Part shown: in pieces, positions 35,172-48,781 of the stretch
Layout of the letters: each line of letters starts with the position of its first letter
Numbering within the stretch: the first letter of the stretch is position 1
Assembly (NCBI RefSeq): GCF_000173775.1
Contig: NZ_ACCD01000026.1
Location: 1 to 59,697 of the forward strand
DNA: 59,697 nt
Direction: 5' to 3'
Source of the DNA: Yersinia rohdei ATCC 43380
GTDB lineage: Bacteria > Pseudomonadota > Gammaproteobacteria > Enterobacterales > Enterobacteriaceae
The notes under the pieces: model-generated
Told to the model about the DNA's origin: nothing
What the model saw: the letters and a program-made list of their open reading frames with translations, nothing else
Database searches by the model: none
Position numbers and translations under genes: made by a program

Positions 35172-36110
35172 ATGGAGCTAATTCGCGGTATACATAATAT
35201 CCGGGCACGCCACCATGGTTGCGTGCTGACTATCGGTAACTTTGATGGTGTCCATCGTGGGCATCAGGCCTTATTGGAGCAGCTAAAGCGCGAAGGTCAG
35301 CGTTTGGGCTTGCCCGTAATGGTTATGATATTTGAACCGCAACCCTTGGAATTGTTTGCAGCAGACAAAGCACCAGCACGGCTGACGCGTTTGCGTGATA
35401 AAGCCAAATATCTGGCCGAAGCGGGTATTGACTATTTATTATGCGTTAAATTTGATCCGCGTTTTGCGGCAAATACTGCGCAAGCTTTCGTTGCTCAGTT
35501 GCTGGTAGAGAAGTTGGGTGTTAAGTTTTTAACTGTCGGTGATGATTTCCGCTTTGGCGCAGGACGCCAGGGGGATTTTCAGCTATTACAGCAAGCGGGT
35601 GCTGAGTTTGGTTTTGATGTTATTAGCACAGACAGCTTTTGTGATGGTGGGTTGCGCATTAGCAGCACCGCGATTCGTCAGGCGCTTAATGACGATGACT
35701 TGGTGTTAGCCGAGACGCTGCTAGGTCACCCCTACAGTATTTCCGGCCGCGTCGTTCACGGTGACGAACTGGGGCGCACAATAGGCTTCCCAACGGCGAA
35801 TTTGCCGTTAAAACGTTTAGTTGCTCCAGTTAAAGGAGTGTATGCGGTTGATGTTTATGGTTTGAGTTCGGAGCCATTACCCGGGGTTGCCAATATTGGC
35901 ACTCGGCCGACTGTTGCAGGTATTCGCCAGCAGCTAGAGGTTCATCTGCTTGATGTAACTATGGATCTTTATGGGCGTCATATTGATGTGGTGCTCCGCG
36001 CAAAACTGCGCGACGAACAGCGTTTTGCTTCGCTCGATGCGTTGAAGCAGCAAATCGCCAATGATGTGGTGACGGCCCGAACATTTTTTGGGCTAAAGAC
36101 ACCGGTTTAA
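35172..36110 (+). CDS. ribF: Bifunctional riboflavin kinase / FAD synthetase
   Basis: A 312-residue enzyme (E. coli 313) that turns riboflavin into FMN and then FAD. The N-terminal nucleotidyltransferase has [13 protein letters not shown] near residue 22 and the [10 protein letters not shown] motif. The C-terminal kinase begins near residue 185 with [19 protein letters not shown]. It is the first gene of the operon, 31 bases before ileS. Confidence 0.98.
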   Translation: MELIRGIHNIRARHHGCVLTIGNFDGVHRGHQALLEQLKREGQRLGLPVMVMIFEPQPLELFAADKAPARLTRLRDKAKYLAEAGIDYLLCVKFDPRFAANTAQAFVAQLLVEKLGVKFLTVGDDFRFGAGRQGDFQLLQQAGAEFGFDVISTDSFCDGGLRISSTAIRQALNDDDLVLAETLLGHPYSISGRVVHGDELGRTIGFPTANLPLKRLVAPVKGVYAVDVYGLSSEPLPGVANIGTRPTVAGIRQQLEVHLLDVTMDLYGRHIDVVLRAKLRDEQRFASLDALKQQIANDVVTARTFFGLKTPV

Positions 36111-36141
36111 TATTTCTAGCCGAAACGGAACCGAGAATCTA

Positions 36142-38958
36142 ATGAGTGACTACAAGAATACCCTGAATTTGCCTGAAACAGGGTTCCCGATGCGCGGCGA
36201 TCTGGCTAAGCGTGAACCTGACATGCTGAAACGTTGGTATGAGCAGGATCTGTACGGGATTATTCGTACGGCCAAAAAGGGTAAAAAGACCTTTATTTTG
36301 CACGACGGCCCTCCTTATGCGAATGGCAGCATTCACATTGGTCACTCTGTTAATAAAATTCTCAAAGATATTATTATTAAATCGAAAGGCATGGCGGGCT
36401 ACGATTCGCCTTATATCCCCGGTTGGGATTGTCATGGCTTGCCGATTGAACTGAAAGTTGAACAACTTATCGGTAAACCGGGCGAGAAAGTCACCCCGGC
36501 AGAGTTTAGGACGGCATGTCGCAAATATGCGGCTGAGCAAATCGAAGCACAGAAAAAAGACTTTATCCGCTTGGGTGTGTTAGGCGATTGGGATCATCCG
36601 TACTTGACGATGGATTTCAAAACTGAAGCCAATATCATTCGCGCATTAAGCAAAATCATTGATAACGGCCACCTGCACAAAGGCGCGAAGCCAGTGCATT
36701 GGTGTACGGATTGCCGTTCTTCACTGGCTGAAGCGGAAGTTGAATATTACGACAAAACTTCGCCGTCTATTGATGTGCGTTTCAACGCCGTCGATGCCGC
36801 AGCAGTGAGCGAAAAATTTGGCGTAACTAATGCCGAAGGCCCAATTTCGCTGGTTATCTGGACGACAACGCCTTGGACTTTACCGGCTAACCGCGCAATT
36901 TCATTGAATGCCGAATACCTCTATCAACTTGTGCAAATTGACGGCGAATGCCTGATTTTGGCCGCTGATTTGGTTGAAAGTGTCATGAAACGCGCCGGAA
37001 TTACTCAGTGGAAGGTACTGGGCGATTGTAAAGGTGAGAGTCTGGAGCTGATGCGCTTTGCTCATCCGTTTATGGGCTTTGATGTGCCAGCAATTTTGGG
37101 TGACCACGTTACCTTGGATGCCGGTACTGGCGCGGTGCATACCGCCCCTGGTCATGGCCCTGATGACTTTGTTATCGGCCAAAAATACGGGTTGGAAGTT
37201 GCTAATCCGGTTGGCCCGAATGGCTGTTATTTGGCGGGGACTTATCCAACGCTAGACGGCCTGTTTGTGTTTAAAGCCAACGATGTCATCGTCGAGCTGT
37301 TGCGTGAAAAAGGCGCATTACTGAAAGTTGAGAAACTGGTTCACAGCTATCCGTGCTGCTGGCGTCACAAAACACCAATTATCTTCCGTGCCACGCCGCA
37401 ATGGTTCATCAGTATGGATCAAAAAGGCCTGCGCAAGCAGTCTTTGGAAGAAATCAAAGGCGTACAGTGGATCCCAGAATGGGGCCAGGCGCGTATCGAA
37501 ACTATGGTGGCAAACCGCCCTGACTGGTGTATTTCTCGCCAGCGTACTTGGGGTGTGCCGATGTCTCTGTTTGTCCATAAAGAGACAGAAATGCTTCACC
37601 CACGCAGCACTGAGCTGATGGAAGCAGTGGCCAAACGTGTCGAGCAAGATGGTATTCAAGCATGGTGGGATCTGGATCCTGCAGAGATTTTAGGTGCTGA
37701 TGCTGCTGATTACGTCAAAGTGCCTGATACGCTGGATGTCTGGTTTGACTCTGGTTCCACCCATTCTTCAGTGGTTGATGTGCGCCCTGAGTTTGGTGGA
37801 CATAGCCCGGATATGTATCTGGAAGGCTCTGACCAACACCGCGGCTGGTTTATGTCTTCCTTGATGATAGCGACGGCGATAAAAGGCAAAGCGCCTTATC
37901 GTCAGGTGCTGACTCATGGTTTCACCGTTGATGGACAGGGGCGTAAAATGTCTAAATCCATCGGCAATACAATCAGCCCGCAAGATGTTATGAACAAACT
38001 GGGTGGCGACATCCTGCGCCTGTGGGTGGCATCGACAGATTACAGTGGCGAGATTGCGGTTTCTGATGAAATCCTGAAACGCTCTGCTGACTCATATCGC
38101 CGTATCCGTAACACCGCGCGCTTCTTGTTGGCGAACCTTAATGGTTTCGATCCGGCGAAGCATCAGGTGAAACCGGAAGATATGGTCGTGGTAGACCGCT
38201 GGGCAGTCGGTCGTGCGCAAGAGGCTCAGGCCGAAATTATGGCCGCGTACGAAAATTACGATTTCCACTTGGTAGTACAGCGTTTGATGCAGTTCTGCTC
38301 CGTTGAGATGGGGTCTTTCTATCTCGATATCATCAAAGACCGCCAGTACACCGCGAAAGGCGACAGTGTTGCGCGTCGCAGCTGCCAGACTGCATTGTTC
38401 CATATTGCAGAAGCATTGGTTCGCTGGATGGCACCAATCATGTCCTTTACCGCAGATGAAATCTGGAATGAATTACCAGGCCAGCGTTCACAGTATGTCT
38501 TTACCGAAGAATGGTATGAAGGGCTGTTCGGGTTGGCAGGTGACGAAAGTATGAACGATACTTTCTGGGCCGAGTTACTGAAAGTCCGTGGCGAAGTGAA
38601 CAAGGTATTGGAGCAGGCTCGTAGCGACAAGCGCATTGGTGGTTCACTGGAAGCCGCTGTGACCTTGTTTGCCACACCAGAGCTGGCCTCACGATTGAAC
38701 AGCTTGCAAGATGAGCTGCGTTTTGTGCTGCTGACCTCTGGCGCTAAAGTCGCAGATTATGCAACAGCAGGTGATGATGCACAGCAAAGTGAATTAATTG
38801 CTGGGCTGAAAATTACCTTTAATAAAGCAGACGGTGAGAAATGCCCGCGTTGCTGGCATTACACGCAAGATATCGGTTTGGTAGCGGAACATGCTGAGCT
38901 GTGCGGCCGTTGTGTCACTAACGTTGCCGGAGACGGTGAAGAGCGTAAGTACGCCTGA
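36142..38958 (+). CDS. ileS: Isoleucyl-tRNA synthetase
   Basis: A 938-residue class I synthetase (E. coli 938). The ATP-site motif GSIHIGH is near residue 60 and KMSKS is in [10 protein letters not shown] near 605. The editing domain lies between them with the [14 protein letters not shown] motif. A C-terminal zinc site is seen as CPRCW and CGRC. It shares one base with lspA: the TGA stop and ATG start overlap as TGATG. Confidence 0.99.
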   Translation: MSDYKNTLNLPETGFPMRGDLAKREPDMLKRWYEQDLYGIIRTAKKGKKTFILHDGPPYANGSIHIGHSVNKILKDIIIKSKGMAGYDSPYIPGWDCHGLPIELKVEQLIGKPGEKVTPAEFRTACRKYAAEQIEAQKKDFIRLGVLGDWDHPYLTMDFKTEANIIRALSKIIDNGHLHKGAKPVHWCTDCRSSLAEAEVEYYDKTSPSIDVRFNAVDAAAVSEKFGVTNAEGPISLVIWTTTPWTLPANRAISLNAEYLYQLVQIDGECLILAADLVESVMKRAGITQWKVLGDCKGESLELMRFAHPFMGFDVPAILGDHVTLDAGTGAVHTAPGHGPDDFVIGQKYGLEVANPVGPNGCYLAGTYPTLDGLFVFKANDVIVELLREKGALLKVEKLVHSYPCCWRHKTPIIFRATPQWFISMDQKGLRKQSLEEIKGVQWIPEWGQARIETMVANRPDWCISRQRTWGVPMSLFVHKETEMLHPRSTELMEAVAKRVEQDGIQAWWDLDPAEILGADAADYVKVPDTLDVWFDSGSTHSSVVDVRPEFGGHSPDMYLEGSDQHRGWFMSSLMIATAIKGKAPYRQVLTHGFTVDGQGRKMSKSIGNTISPQDVMNKLGGDILRLWVASTDYSGEIAVSDEILKRSADSYRRIRNTARFLLANLNGFDPAKHQVKPEDMVVVDRWAVGRAQEAQAEIMAAYENYDFHLVVQRLMQFCSVEMGSFYLDIIKDRQYTAKGDSVARRSCQTALFHIAEALVRWMAPIMSFTADEIWNELPGQRSQYVFTEEWYEGLFGLAGDESMNDTFWAELLKVRGEVNKVLEQARSDKRIGGSLEAAVTLFATPELASRLNSLQDELRFVLLTSGAKVADYATAGDDAQQSELIAGLKITFNKADGEKCPRCWHYTQDIGLVAEHAELCGRCVTNVAGDGEERKYA

Positions 38959-39467
38959 TGAGTAAACCTATTTGTTCGACCGGATTGCGCTGGTTATGGC
39001 TGGCAGTACTGGTGGTGATTTTGGATCTCAGCAGCAAACAGTGGGTAATGACCCACTTTGCGCTGTATGAATCTGTGCCACTGATTCCTTTTTTCAACCT
39101 GACCTACGCACAGAATTTTGGTGCGGCATTTAGCTTCCTTGCGGATAAAAGTGGTTGGCAGCGTTGGTTCTTTGCGGGAATAGCTATCGGTATTTCAGTC
39201 ATATTGATGGTGCTGATGTATCGCTCTACCGCCAAACAACGCCTGCTAAATTGCGCTTATGCTCTGATAATCGGTGGCGCATTAGGTAACTTATTTGATC
39301 GTATGGTGCACGGTGCGGTGATCGACTTTATTGATTTCCACGTCAATAACTGGCATTTCCCAACCTTTAACATCGCCGATACTGCCATTTGTATCGGTGC
39401 TGCACTGGTTATATTTGAAGGCTTCTTGAGCCCGGCTGAAAAAACGGCCATTGATAAAGGTGAGTGA
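38958..39467 (+). CDS. lspA: Lipoprotein signal peptidase (signal peptidase II)
   Basis: A 169-residue inner-membrane aspartyl protease that removes signal peptides from diacylated prolipoproteins; the YfiB lipoprotein in this window would be one of its clients. It has four membrane helices. The catalytic aspartates are in [16 protein letters not shown] and NIADTAI, and the NFGAAFSFL motif is conserved. The start overlaps the ileS stop, so translation is coupled. Confidence 0.98.
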   Translation: MSKPICSTGLRWLWLAVLVVILDLSSKQWVMTHFALYESVPLIPFFNLTYAQNFGAAFSFLADKSGWQRWFFAGIAIGISVILMVLMYRSTAKQRLLNCAYALIIGGALGNLFDRMVHGAVIDFIDFHVNNWHFPTFNIADTAICIGAALVIFEGFLSPAEKTAIDKGE

Positions 39468-39468
39468 T

Positions 39469-39954
39469 ATGTCCGAGCATGTACCTGGCCATCAAGTGCA
39501 AGACAATAGCGCCGTTTTGGTGCACTTCACTCTGAAGCTGGAGGATGGTTCAACAGCAGAATCGACCCATATCCACGGGAAACCGGCGCTGTTTCGCTTA
39601 GGTGATAACAGCCTTTCCGATGCACTAGAGCAACAGCTGATTGGTTTGACTGTAGGTGATAAACACGCTTTTACCTTGCAGCCTGAAGATGCTTTTGGCC
39701 TGGAAAGCCCTGATTTGATTCAATACTTCACTCAGCGCGATTTTGCACAAACCGGTGTACCGGATGCAGGAACCATTATGCTGTTTACTTCCCGCGATGG
39801 CGGTGAAATGCCAGGTGTGGTGCGCGAAGTGGCGGATGAGTCTATTACTGTTGATTTTAATCACCCGTTGGCCGGGCATGTCATCAGCTTTGAAATTGAA
39901 GTGCTGGAGATAGACCCCCAACAGGAGGCAATGAATGCAGATATTGCTGGCTAA
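39469..39954 (+). CDS. fkpB: FKBP-type peptidyl-prolyl isomerase FkpB (SlpA)
   Basis: A 161-residue SlyD-like FKBP with an isomerase core interrupted by an insert-in-flap chaperone domain. Family text includes [18 protein letters not shown] near residue 20, the EDAFG segment ([15 protein letters not shown]) and [10 protein letters not shown]. The start is the ATG at 39469, one base after the lspA stop; the earlier TTG frame start at 39451 lies inside lspA. The last 20 bases overlap ispH. Confidence 0.96.
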   Translation: MSEHVPGHQVQDNSAVLVHFTLKLEDGSTAESTHIHGKPALFRLGDNSLSDALEQQLIGLTVGDKHAFTLQPEDAFGLESPDLIQYFTQRDFAQTGVPDAGTIMLFTSRDGGEMPGVVREVADESITVDFNHPLAGHVISFEIEVLEIDPQQEAMNADIAG

Positions 39955-40888
39955 CCCACGTGGCTTTTGTGCCGGGGTTGATCGGGCTATCAGTATTGTT
40001 GAGCGCGCTATCGAAATGTATGGCGCGCCAATTTATGTACGTCATGAAGTGGTACATAACCGCTATGTGGTTGATAGCTTACGTGAACGCGGTGCTATCT
40101 TTATCGAGGATATCGCAGAAGTACCGGACGGCTCGATTCTTATCTTCTCGGCTCATGGCGTCTCGCAGGCCGTCCGAGCAGAAGCCCGTTCGCGCTCGCT
40201 GACGATGTTATTTGACGCTACCTGTCCATTGGTGACTAAAGTCCATATGGAAGTGGCGCGCGCCAGCCGCAAAGGGAAAGAAGCCATTCTGATTGGTCAT
40301 GCTGGCCATCCGGAAGTAGAAGGCACTATGGGGCAATACAGTAACCCGAAAGGGGGAATGTATCTGGTTGAATCTCCTGATGATGTTTGGAAACTGAAGG
40401 TCAAAGACGAGAACAATCTCTGCTTTATGACCCAAACGACATTATCGGTTGATGACACCTCTGCTGTGATTGATGCCCTACAACAGCGTTTTCCGAAGAT
40501 TATCGGCCCGCGTAAAGACGACATTTGCTATGCCACGACTAACCGGCAGGAAGCGGTGCGGAATTTGGCGAATGATGCAGATGTGGTGCTGGTGGTCGGC
40601 TCGAAAAACTCGTCTAACTCTAACCGTTTGGCCGAGTTAGCGCAGCGAATGGGAATACCTGCTTATCTAATTGATTCTGCGGCTGATATTCAGGAGTCTT
40701 GGTTACAGAATACTTCGTGTATTGGTGTGACTGCTGGGGCATCTGCGCCGGATATTTTGGTACAGCAAGTTATTACGCGCTTGCAGGAGCTTGGCGCTTC
40801 AGGGTCGGTTGAACTGCGTGGTCGTGAAGAAAGTATTGTTTTCGAAGTCCCCAAAGAATTACGTGTTGAGGTTAAGCAGATCGATTGA
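39935..40888 (+). CDS. ispH: 4-hydroxy-3-methylbut-2-enyl diphosphate reductase
   Basis: A 317-residue iron-sulfur enzyme (E. coli 316) that makes IPP and DMAPP in the last step of the MEP isoprenoid pathway. Three cluster cysteines are seen in [14 protein letters not shown] and [11 protein letters not shown]. Substrate-site text includes [10 protein letters not shown] and TAGASAPD. The ATG at 39935 lies inside fkpB and follows ACAGGAGG. It is the last gene of the operon, before a strong terminator. Confidence 0.98.
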   Translation: MQILLANPRGFCAGVDRAISIVERAIEMYGAPIYVRHEVVHNRYVVDSLRERGAIFIEDIAEVPDGSILIFSAHGVSQAVRAEARSRSLTMLFDATCPLVTKVHMEVARASRKGKEAILIGHAGHPEVEGTMGQYSNPKGGMYLVESPDDVWKLKVKDENNLCFMTQTTLSVDDTSAVIDALQQRFPKIIGPRKDDICYATTNRQEAVRNLANDADVVLVVGSKNSSNSNRLAELAQRMGIPAYLIDSAADIQESWLQNTSCIGVTAGASAPDILVQQVITRLQELGASGSVELRGREESIVFEVPKELRVEVKQID

Positions 40889-42126
<1,238 letters not shown>

Positions 42127-42181
42127 CGGTGTAAAGCACAGCCAGTGATGTGGTTGTTTTTATCATAATTATTTGATAATA

Positions 42182-42206
42182 GGGCAATATTTTATTGTCC
42201 TTTTTA
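42182..42206 (+). terminator. Terminator of dapB
   Basis: GGGCAATA-TTT-TATTGTCC (one G-T pair) followed by TTTTTATTTT, 55 bases after the dapB stop. Confidence 0.78.
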
Positions 42207-42546
42207 TTTTAATGTTAAAATGCATTGTTTTTGTTCGTTTTATCGTTAAGCCTTTATTTTGTTGTATTTTCTCTGTTTTCGTTGCCATTTATTCACCTCG
42301 GAAAGCATTAACCCCATTTTTTAACGCGTCAGATTGATATTTTTCAGTCGCCCACCCTCGCAACCGTTTACTATGTTAAGTTAGCTTGTGTTTATGCCAT
42401 GATAATCGACTCATTTTAACGAAAACGGTAAAAAACAAAGAAAAAATGGTACTTTGGCTAGACAAGAGCGCTACTCATCATTAAAATGCGCCCAATTTGC
42501 CAAAAATTAGCTTTGAGGGCGGTTTTTGCATTGATTTAGGTCGCTA
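42207..42546. other. carAB upstream regulatory region
   Basis: About 340 AT-rich bases ahead of carAB. In E. coli this region carries a pyrimidine/purine-controlled promoter P1 (IHF, PepA, PurR, RutR). The AACGAAAACGGTAAAA stretch near 42418 only weakly recalls a PurR box, so I do not call one. No ORF is evident. Confidence 0.45.
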
Positions 42547-42580
42547 GATATGAATTAATATGCAAATAATGTGACTGTTT
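42547..42580 (+). promoter_or_regulatory. ARG boxes and P2 promoter of carAB
   Basis: TATGAATTAATATGCAAATAA here nearly repeats the E. coli carP2 region (TGAATTAATATGCAAATAAAG). There two ArgR-binding boxes overlap the -10 of the downstream promoter. Arginine repression of carAB through ArgR is therefore expected. Confidence 0.75.
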
Positions 42581-42597
42581 ATTCCTTGGAGGATATT

Positions 42598-43761
42598 TTG
42601 ATTAAGTCAGCGCTATTGGTTCTCGAAGACGGAACCCAATTTCACGGTCGGGCCATCGGGGCAGAAGGTACGGCAGTGGGGGAAGTGGTCTTCAATACGT
42701 CGATGACCGGTTATCAAGAAATCCTTACTGATCCTTCCTACTCCCGCCAGATCGTCACTCTTACTTATCCTCATATCGGCAATGTCGGCACTAATGCTTC
42801 CGATGAAGAATCCTCCGCAGTACACGCCCAAGGTCTTGTGATTCGTGACCTGCCATTGATTGCCAGCAATTACCGTAATGAAGAAGGCTTATCTGATTAC
42901 CTCAAACGCCATAAAATCGTAGCGATTGCGGATATTGATACACGTAAGCTGACCCGGTTGTTGCGCGAAAAAGGTGCTCAAAACGGCTGCATTATTGTGG
43001 GTGATTTATCTGATGCCGCTTTGGCACTGGAAAAAGCAAAAGCGTTCCCTGGCTTGAAAGGGATGGACTTGGCCAAAGAAGTGACCACCAAAGAAGCCTA
43101 TAACTGGCTACAAGGCAGTTGGACTCTGGAAGGCGACTTACCTGCAGCAAAACAGCCAGAAGATTTACCCTTCCATGTGGTGGCTTATGACTACGGGGTA
43201 AAACGCAATATTCTGCGCATGTTGGTGGATCGTGGGTGCCGACTGACGGTAGTACCGGCCCAGACTTCGGCTGAAGATGTGCTGAAACTGAATCCGGATG
43301 GCATTTTCTTGTCCAACGGCCCAGGAGACCCAGAGCCATGTGATTATGCCATCACGGCGATTAAACGTTTCCTGGAAACAGATATCCCAGTGTTTGGTAT
43401 TTGTTTAGGCCATCAATTGTTGGCACTGGCGAGTGGTGCGAAAACGGTAAAAATGAAGTTTGGCCACCACGGCGGCAACCACCCAGTAAAAGATTTAGAC
43501 GCAAGTTGTGTGATGATAACTGCGCAGAATCACGGTTTCGCGGTCGATGAAACCTCATTGCCATCTAACCTGCGAGTCACGCACGTTTCTTTATTTGATG
43601 GTTCACTGCAAGGCATTCATCGTACCGATAAAGCAGCGTTCAGCTTCCAGGGACATCCGGAAGCCAGCCCAGGGCCGCACGATGCCGCTCCGCTGTTTGA
43701 CCACTTTATTGAATTGATTGAAGCTTACCGCGCATCATCAGCAAGCACTAACAGCAAGTAA
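42598..43761 (+). CDS. carA: Carbamoyl-phosphate synthase small subunit
   Basis: A 387-residue glutamine amidotransferase subunit that supplies ammonia to CarB for carbamoyl phosphate, the precursor of arginine and pyrimidines. The C-terminal class I amidotransferase has the nucleophile Cys in [13 protein letters not shown], with the His and Glu in [12 protein letters not shown]. It starts at TTG (42598), giving [12 protein letters not shown], the same rare start used in E. coli, with TTGGAGGA upstream. A frame beginning at the GTG at 42571 would extend through the ribosome-binding site. Confidence 0.97.
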   Translation: MIKSALLVLEDGTQFHGRAIGAEGTAVGEVVFNTSMTGYQEILTDPSYSRQIVTLTYPHIGNVGTNASDEESSAVHAQGLVIRDLPLIASNYRNEEGLSDYLKRHKIVAIADIDTRKLTRLLREKGAQNGCIIVGDLSDAALALEKAKAFPGLKGMDLAKEVTTKEAYNWLQGSWTLEGDLPAAKQPEDLPFHVVAYDYGVKRNILRMLVDRGCRLTVVPAQTSAEDVLKLNPDGIFLSNGPGDPEPCDYAITAIKRFLETDIPVFGICLGHQLLALASGAKTVKMKFGHHGGNHPVKDLDASCVMITAQNHGFAVDETSLPSNLRVTHVSLFDGSLQGIHRTDKAAFSFQGHPEASPGPHDAAPLFDHFIELIEAYRASSASTNSK

Positions 43762-43775
43762 TCAGGAGCTAAACC

Positions 43776-46700
43776 ATGCCAAAACGTACAGATATAAAAA
43801 GCATCCTGATTCTCGGTGCTGGCCCGATTGTTATCGGCCAGGCCTGTGAGTTTGACTACTCAGGCGCACAAGCCTGTAAAGCACTGCGTGAGGAAGGTTA
43901 CCGCGTCATTTTGGTAAACTCTAACCCCGCAACGATTATGACCGACCCGGAAATGGCCGATGCAACTTACATCGAGCCGATTCACTGGGAAGTGGTTCGC
44001 AAGATTATCGAAAAAGAGCGCCCGGATGCAGTATTGCCAACCATGGGCGGCCAAACAGCACTGAACTGCGCGTTAGAACTGGAGCGTCAGGGCGTGCTGG
44101 CCGAGTTTGGCGTCACCATGATTGGTGCGACCGCCGATGCCATTGATAAAGCAGAAGACCGCCGTCGCTTTGATATCGCGATGAAGAAAATTGGTCTGGA
44201 CACCGCCCGCTCAGGTATTGCGCATAATATGGAAGAAGCGCTGGCGGTTGCTGCAGACGTCGGCTTCCCATGTATTATCCGCCCTTCCTTTACGATGGGT
44301 GGCACCGGTGGCGGTATCGCGTATAACCGCGAAGAATTTGAAGAGATTTGCGAGCGCGGTCTGGATTTATCACCAACCAAAGAGTTGCTGATTGATGAAT
44401 CGCTGATTGGCTGGAAAGAGTACGAAATGGAAGTTGTCCGCGATAAAAACGACAACTGTATTATTGTCTGCTCCATCGAGAACTTCGATGCGATGGGCAT
44501 CCATACCGGCGACTCCATTACCGTAGCACCAGCCCAGACACTGACCGACAAAGAATACCAAATCATGCGGAATGCCTCTATGGCAGTGCTGCGTGAAATC
44601 GGCGTAGAAACCGGTGGCTCTAACGTACAGTTCTCGGTTAACCCGAAGAATGGCCGTTTGATTGTCATTGAAATGAACCCGCGCGTTTCCCGCTCCTCGG
44701 CATTGGCATCTAAAGCAACCGGCTTCCCAATTGCTAAAATTGCAGCCAAGTTGGCCGTGGGTTATACGCTGGATGAGTTGATGAATGACATCACGGGTGG
44801 CCGCACTCCGGCATCCTTCGAGCCATCCATTGACTACGTTGTGACTAAAATCCCGCGTTTTAACTTCGAAAAATTTGCCGGTGCTAATGACCGCCTGACG
44901 ACCCAAATGAAATCTGTGGGTGAAGTGATGGCCATTGGCCGCACTCAGCAGGAGTCACTGCAAAAAGCCTTGCGCGGTTTGGAAGTTGGCGCGACAGGTT
45001 TTGATCCTAAGGTCAGTCTGGACGATCCAGAAGCGCTGACTAAGATCCGCCGTGAATTAAAAGAAGCCGGCGCTGAGCGTATCTGGTATATCGCCGATGC
45101 ATTCCGGGCAGGAATGTCTGTTGATGGCATCTTCAACCTGACCAATGTTGACCGCTGGTTCCTGGTGCAGATTGAAGAGCTGGTTCGCCTGGAAGAAAGT
45201 GTAGCGGAATGCGGCATTAATGGCCTGACTGCCGAGTTTATGCGGCACCTGAAACGCAAAGGCTTTGCCGATGCCCGTCTGGCGAAATTGGTCGGTGCGG
45301 CGGAAAGTGAAGTGCGCAAGCTACGTTACAAATATGGTTTGCATCCAGTTTATAAGCGGGTTGATACCTGTGCGGCAGAATTCTCTACTGATACCGCCTA
45401 CATGTACTCAACTTATGAGGAAGAGTGCGAATCCAACCCAACCAGCGACCGTCCTAAAGTGATGGTGCTAGGTGGTGGCCCGAACCGCATCGGTCAGGGA
45501 ATTGAGTTCGACTATTGCTGTGTACATGCATCACTGGCACTGCGCGAAGACGGTTACGAGACCATAATGGTGAACTGTAACCCTGAGACAGTTTCCACGG
45601 ATTATGATACTTCAGACCGCCTCTACTTTGAGTCCGTCACTTTGGAAGATGTGCTGGAAATCGTCCGTATCGAGAAGCCACAGGGTGTTATCGTGCAGTA
45701 CGGTGGTCAGACTCCATTGAAATTAGCTCGTGAGTTGGAAGCAGCCGGTGTCCCGATTATCGGCACCAGCCCGGATGCGATTGACCGTGCAGAAGACCGC
45801 GAACGTTTCCAGCAGGCGGTAAACCGTCTGGGCTTGAAGCAGCCAGCTAACGCAACTGTCGCGACCATTGAACAGGCGGTTGATAAAGCGGCTGGCCTGG
45901 GTTATCCGCTGGTGGTTCGCCCTTCCTATGTGCTGGGTGGCCGTGCGATGGAAATCGTTTATGACGAAATCGACCTGCGCCGTTACTTCCAAAATGCGGT
46001 AAGTGTCTCAAATGATGCACCGGTGCTGCTGGATCGCTTCCTTGATGATGCGGTTGAGGTCGATGTGGATGCCATTTGTGACGGCGAGCGAGTGTTAATC
46101 GGCGGCATTATGGAGCATATCGAACAAGCAGGTGTTCACTCTGGTGACTCGGCCTGCTCATTGCCAGCTTACACTCTGAGTAAGGAAATTCAGGATGTTA
46201 TGCGCCAGCAAGTTGAAAAACTGGCCTTTGAGCTTTGTGTTCGTGGCCTGATGAACGTGCAGTTTGCCGTGAAGAATAATGAAGTTTATCTGATTGAAGT
46301 TAACCCACGCGCCGCCCGTACAGTGCCTTTCGTCTCTAAAGCCACGGGCATGCCACTGGCAAAAATTGCAGCGCGCGTAATGGTGGGGCAAACTTTGGCC
46401 GAGCAAGGGATGTTGGAAGAAATTATTCCACCTTACTACTCGGTAAAAGAAGTGGTGCTGCCGTTCAATAAATTCCCTGGTGTTGACCCTATTTTAGGGC
46501 CAGAAATGCGCTCGACCGGTGAAGTCATGGGCGTTGGTCGCACTTTCGCCGAAGCTTTCTCTAAAGCGATGCTGGGCAGCCAGTCCGGGATGAAAAAGAG
46601 TGGGCGCGCGCTGTTATCTGTACGCGAAGGTGATAAGCATCGGGTAGTTGATTTGGCAGCCAAATTGCTGAAACAAGGCTTTGAACTGGATGCAACTCAC

Positions 46701-47009
46701 GGTACTGCGGTGGTGTTGGGTGAGGCGGGTATCAATCCACGCCTAGTCAACAAGGTGCATGAAGGCCGTCCACACATTCAAGACCGTATTAAGAATGGCG
46801 AATACACTTACATCGTGAATACCACGGCAGGACGTCAGGCAATTGAAGATTCTAAGCTGATCCGCCGCAGTGCTTTGCAATATAAGGTGCATTACGACAC
46901 CACTCTGAATGGCGGCTTTGCCACGGCAATGGCATTGAATGCTGATCCGACTGAGCAAGTGACTTCAGTGCAAGAAATGCATGCCAAGATTAAGAAGATG
47001 AAAGGTTAA
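43776..47009 (+). CDS. carB: Carbamoyl-phosphate synthase large subunit
   Basis: A 1077-residue enzyme (E. coli 1073). Two homologous ATP-grasp halves (from about residues 1 and 555) each begin with an [11 protein letters not shown] or [11 protein letters not shown] nucleotide motif and carry an EMNPR or EVNPR metal motif. The C-terminal MGS-like domain (about 940 on) is the allosteric site for ornithine, IMP and UMP. It begins 14 bases after carA with a TCAGGAG site. Confidence 0.99.
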   Translation: MPKRTDIKSILILGAGPIVIGQACEFDYSGAQACKALREEGYRVILVNSNPATIMTDPEMADATYIEPIHWEVVRKIIEKERPDAVLPTMGGQTALNCALELERQGVLAEFGVTMIGATADAIDKAEDRRRFDIAMKKIGLDTARSGIAHNMEEALAVAADVGFPCIIRPSFTMGGTGGGIAYNREEFEEICERGLDLSPTKELLIDESLIGWKEYEMEVVRDKNDNCIIVCSIENFDAMGIHTGDSITVAPAQTLTDKEYQIMRNASMAVLREIGVETGGSNVQFSVNPKNGRLIVIEMNPRVSRSSALASKATGFPIAKIAAKLAVGYTLDELMNDITGGRTPASFEPSIDYVVTKIPRFNFEKFAGANDRLTTQMKSVGEVMAIGRTQQESLQKALRGLEVGATGFDPKVSLDDPEALTKIRRELKEAGAERIWYIADAFRAGMSVDGIFNLTNVDRWFLVQIEELVRLEESVAECGINGLTAEFMRHLKRKGFADARLAKLVGAAESEVRKLRYKYGLHPVYKRVDTCAAEFSTDTAYMYSTYEEECESNPTSDRPKVMVLGGGPNRIGQGIEFDYCCVHASLALREDGYETIMVNCNPETVSTDYDTSDRLYFESVTLEDVLEIVRIEKPQGVIVQYGGQTPLKLARELEAAGVPIIGTSPDAIDRAEDRERFQQAVNRLGLKQPANATVATIEQAVDKAAGLGYPLVVRPSYVLGGRAMEIVYDEIDLRRYFQNAVSVSNDAPVLLDRFLDDAVEVDVDAICDGERVLIGGIMEHIEQAGVHSGDSACSLPAYTLSKEIQDVMRQQVEKLAFELCVRGLMNVQFAVKNNEVYLIEVNPRAARTVPFVSKATGMPLAKIAARVMVGQTLAEQGMLEEIIPPYYSVKEVVLPFNKFPGVDPILGPEMRSTGEVMGVGRTFAEAFSKAMLGSQSGMKKSGRALLSVREGDKHRVVDLAAKLLKQGFELDATHGTAVVLGEAGINPRLVNKVHEGRPHIQDRIKNGEYTYIVNTTAGRQAIEDSKLIRRSALQYKVHYDTTLNGGFATAMALNADPTEQVTSVQEMHAKIKKMKG

Positions 47010-47027
47010 TCTGGGCTGTTAAGAAGA

Positions 47028-47054
47028 GGGCGATGGAGACATCGCCCTTTTTTA
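47028..47054 (+). terminator. Terminator of carAB
   Basis: GGGCGATG-GAGA-CATCGCCC followed by six T residues, 18 bases after the carB stop. Confidence 0.95.
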
Positions 47055-47207
47055 TGCTCATAATTTATGGAATAGTGGCTTTTAACGATAAAAACAGTAT
47101 TTTTCATAAACAATAGTATTGTTCATAAACAACATTGATCTTCACCAATGTTAGCGCTCGCCGTATTGTAGATAGTAGTTGGTAGATAGCGGGGTCAGCG
47201 GAAATAA

Positions 47208-47822
47208 CTAACTTAAAGCCACTTTAATACCCAAGCCAATCAGCAGAACCCCCAGCAATTTATCAACAACTTTTTGGGCTTTTGCCAAACCACGGCGTAC
47301 CGGTGCACTTTGAATCAGAATCACCAGCAAAGGCCACCAGATGACGGCCAGTACCCAGATGATTGAGGCGTACCACAGCTTTTCGCCTACGCCGGAGTTA
47401 ATCTGCAAAATTTGTGTGAAAACGGCAAGGAAGAAAAGAGTCGCTTTGGGGTTCAATAAGTTACACAGATATCCTTGCCAAAATGCGGCTTTCAGTGTGA
47501 TGGGGTCCTGTGCTGCGTTATCAATATTGAGCTTACTTGCTCCACGTGATAGCAGTGCTTGGATACCAATCCAGATCAAATAGCAGGCTCCGGCATATTT
47601 CAGAAAATTGAATAGCCACGGGGTAGTGGTGATAACCACTGCCAGTCCCGCCACGCAGTAAGACATATGAGTAGCCACACCTAAAATTACGCCGAGTGCC
47701 GTCATCATGGCTGCGGGGCGGCGATAGCGGGCGGCATTTTTAATGACCAGAAAAAAATCAGGCCCGGGGGATAACATCCCCAATGTAGCAATGGTTGCGA
47801 CGAAGAGAGAGGTTTCAAGCAT
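47208..47822 (-). CDS. LysE/RhtB-family amino-acid exporter
   Basis: A 204-residue inner-membrane protein with about six hydrophobic segments and the family signature LSPGPDFFLVIKNAARY near residues 17-33, followed by NLLNPKATLFFLAVF near 135. The family exports amino acids such as lysine, threonine or homoserine lactone; the substrate cannot be told. The start is placed at the ATG at 47822, which gives the family N-terminus (MLETSLFVATIATLG). An ATG at 47882 would add 20 residues with no better ribosome-binding site, so the start is uncertain. Confidence 0.88.
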   Translation of the reverse strand: MLETSLFVATIATLGMLSPGPDFFLVIKNAARYRRPAAMMTALGVILGVATHMSYCVAGLAVVITTTPWLFNFLKYAGACYLIWIGIQALLSRGASKLNIDNAAQDPITLKAAFWQGYLCNLLNPKATLFFLAVFTQILQINSGVGEKLWYASIIWVLAVIWWPLLVILIQSAPVRRGLAKAQKVVDKLLGVLLIGLGIKVALS

Positions 47823-47980
47823 CAGGATTACCAAGTCAGCAAGGAGGCATTGTGGCGATAATAGCGCTACTGGGTTTTCCATGCATTATTGTTATTGATT
47901 ATCGGTGGTGGTTTTGTTGTCAGCAGTGATGGAATTGAGCATTTATCTTTTACTCTTTTGACGGATAGTGATGCACGAAT

Positions 47981-48781
47981 ATGAGCCTGGCGAATGAAAT
48001 AAGCAGTGAGATACCGCATCTACAACAGCGGGAGATCACCAAGTTATGCATTAAATGTGCGCTGCTTTTGTTGCAGCATGGGGCCGAAAGTATGCTGGTT
48101 GAGCAACTGTCCGCGCGGCTTGGTTTGGCGCTAGGTATGGATAGCGTCGAAAGCTCTATCTCAGCCAATGCTGTGGTATTAACCACCATTAGCCAAGGCA
48201 ATTGCCTGACATCAACGCGCAAAAATACTGACCGTGGTATCAATATGCAGGTGGTGACTGAGGTGCAGCATATTGTTATTTTGGCAGAGCACCGTTTACT
48301 TGATGCCAGGGACGTAGATAAGCGCTTTGAGAATATGAAACCACTGCGCTACCCGCGTTGGCTGGTTGTGGTGATGGTTGCACTGTCATGTGGCTGTTTC
48401 AGTAAATTAAACGGCGGCGGATGGGATGCATTCTCTATTACCGTTTTAGCCAGTGGGCTGGCCATGTTTGTGCGCCAAAGCCTGACAGCTCGTCATATGA
48501 ATCCACTGATTAATTTCTGTATCACCGCTTTTGTTGCTACCTCGGTATCCGGCCTATTAATGCGTTTACCTTTCTTCCAGGAAGCCTCCAGTGTGGCGAT
48601 GGCTGCCAGTGTTTTATTGTTAGTACCGGGTTTCCCGCTGATTAATGCGGTCGCAGATATGTTCAAGGGACATGTTAATACCGGCCTGGCGCGCTGGGCA
48701 ATGGCAAGCTTATTAACCTTATCAACCTGTATTGGGGTGGTGTTTGCCATGGCATTGTGGGGATTGCGGGGGTGGTCGTGA
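47981..48781 (+). CDS. yjjP: ThrE-family exporter large subunit YjjP
   Basis: A 266-residue protein (E. coli YjjP 256) with a soluble N-terminal half and about five membrane helices in the C-terminal half. Closely conserved text includes [37 protein letters not shown] and [20 protein letters not shown]. With YjjB it forms a succinate exporter in E. coli. It overlaps yjjB by four bases. In E. coli the pair lies elsewhere in the genome, near dnaTC. Confidence 0.94.
   Translation: MSLANEISSEIPHLQQREITKLCIKCALLLLQHGAESMLVEQLSARLGLALGMDSVESSISANAVVLTTISQGNCLTSTRKNTDRGINMQVVTEVQHIVILAEHRLLDARDVDKRFENMKPLRYPRWLVVVMVALSCGCFSKLNGGGWDAFSITVLASGLAMFVRQSLTARHMNPLINFCITAFVATSVSGLLMRLPFFQEASSVAMAASVLLLVPGFPLINAVADMFKGHVNTGLARWAMASLLTLSTCIGVVFAMALWGLRGWS

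Noticed and set aside
42418-42433. PurR box upstream of carA
   Set aside because: The stretch AACGAAAACGGTAAAA has too few consensus positions to support a PurR site by eye.
44087-44749. 220-codon minus-strand ORF inside carB
   Set aside because: An antisense shadow of a strongly conserved gene; Ser-rich composition reflects the codon usage of the other strand.
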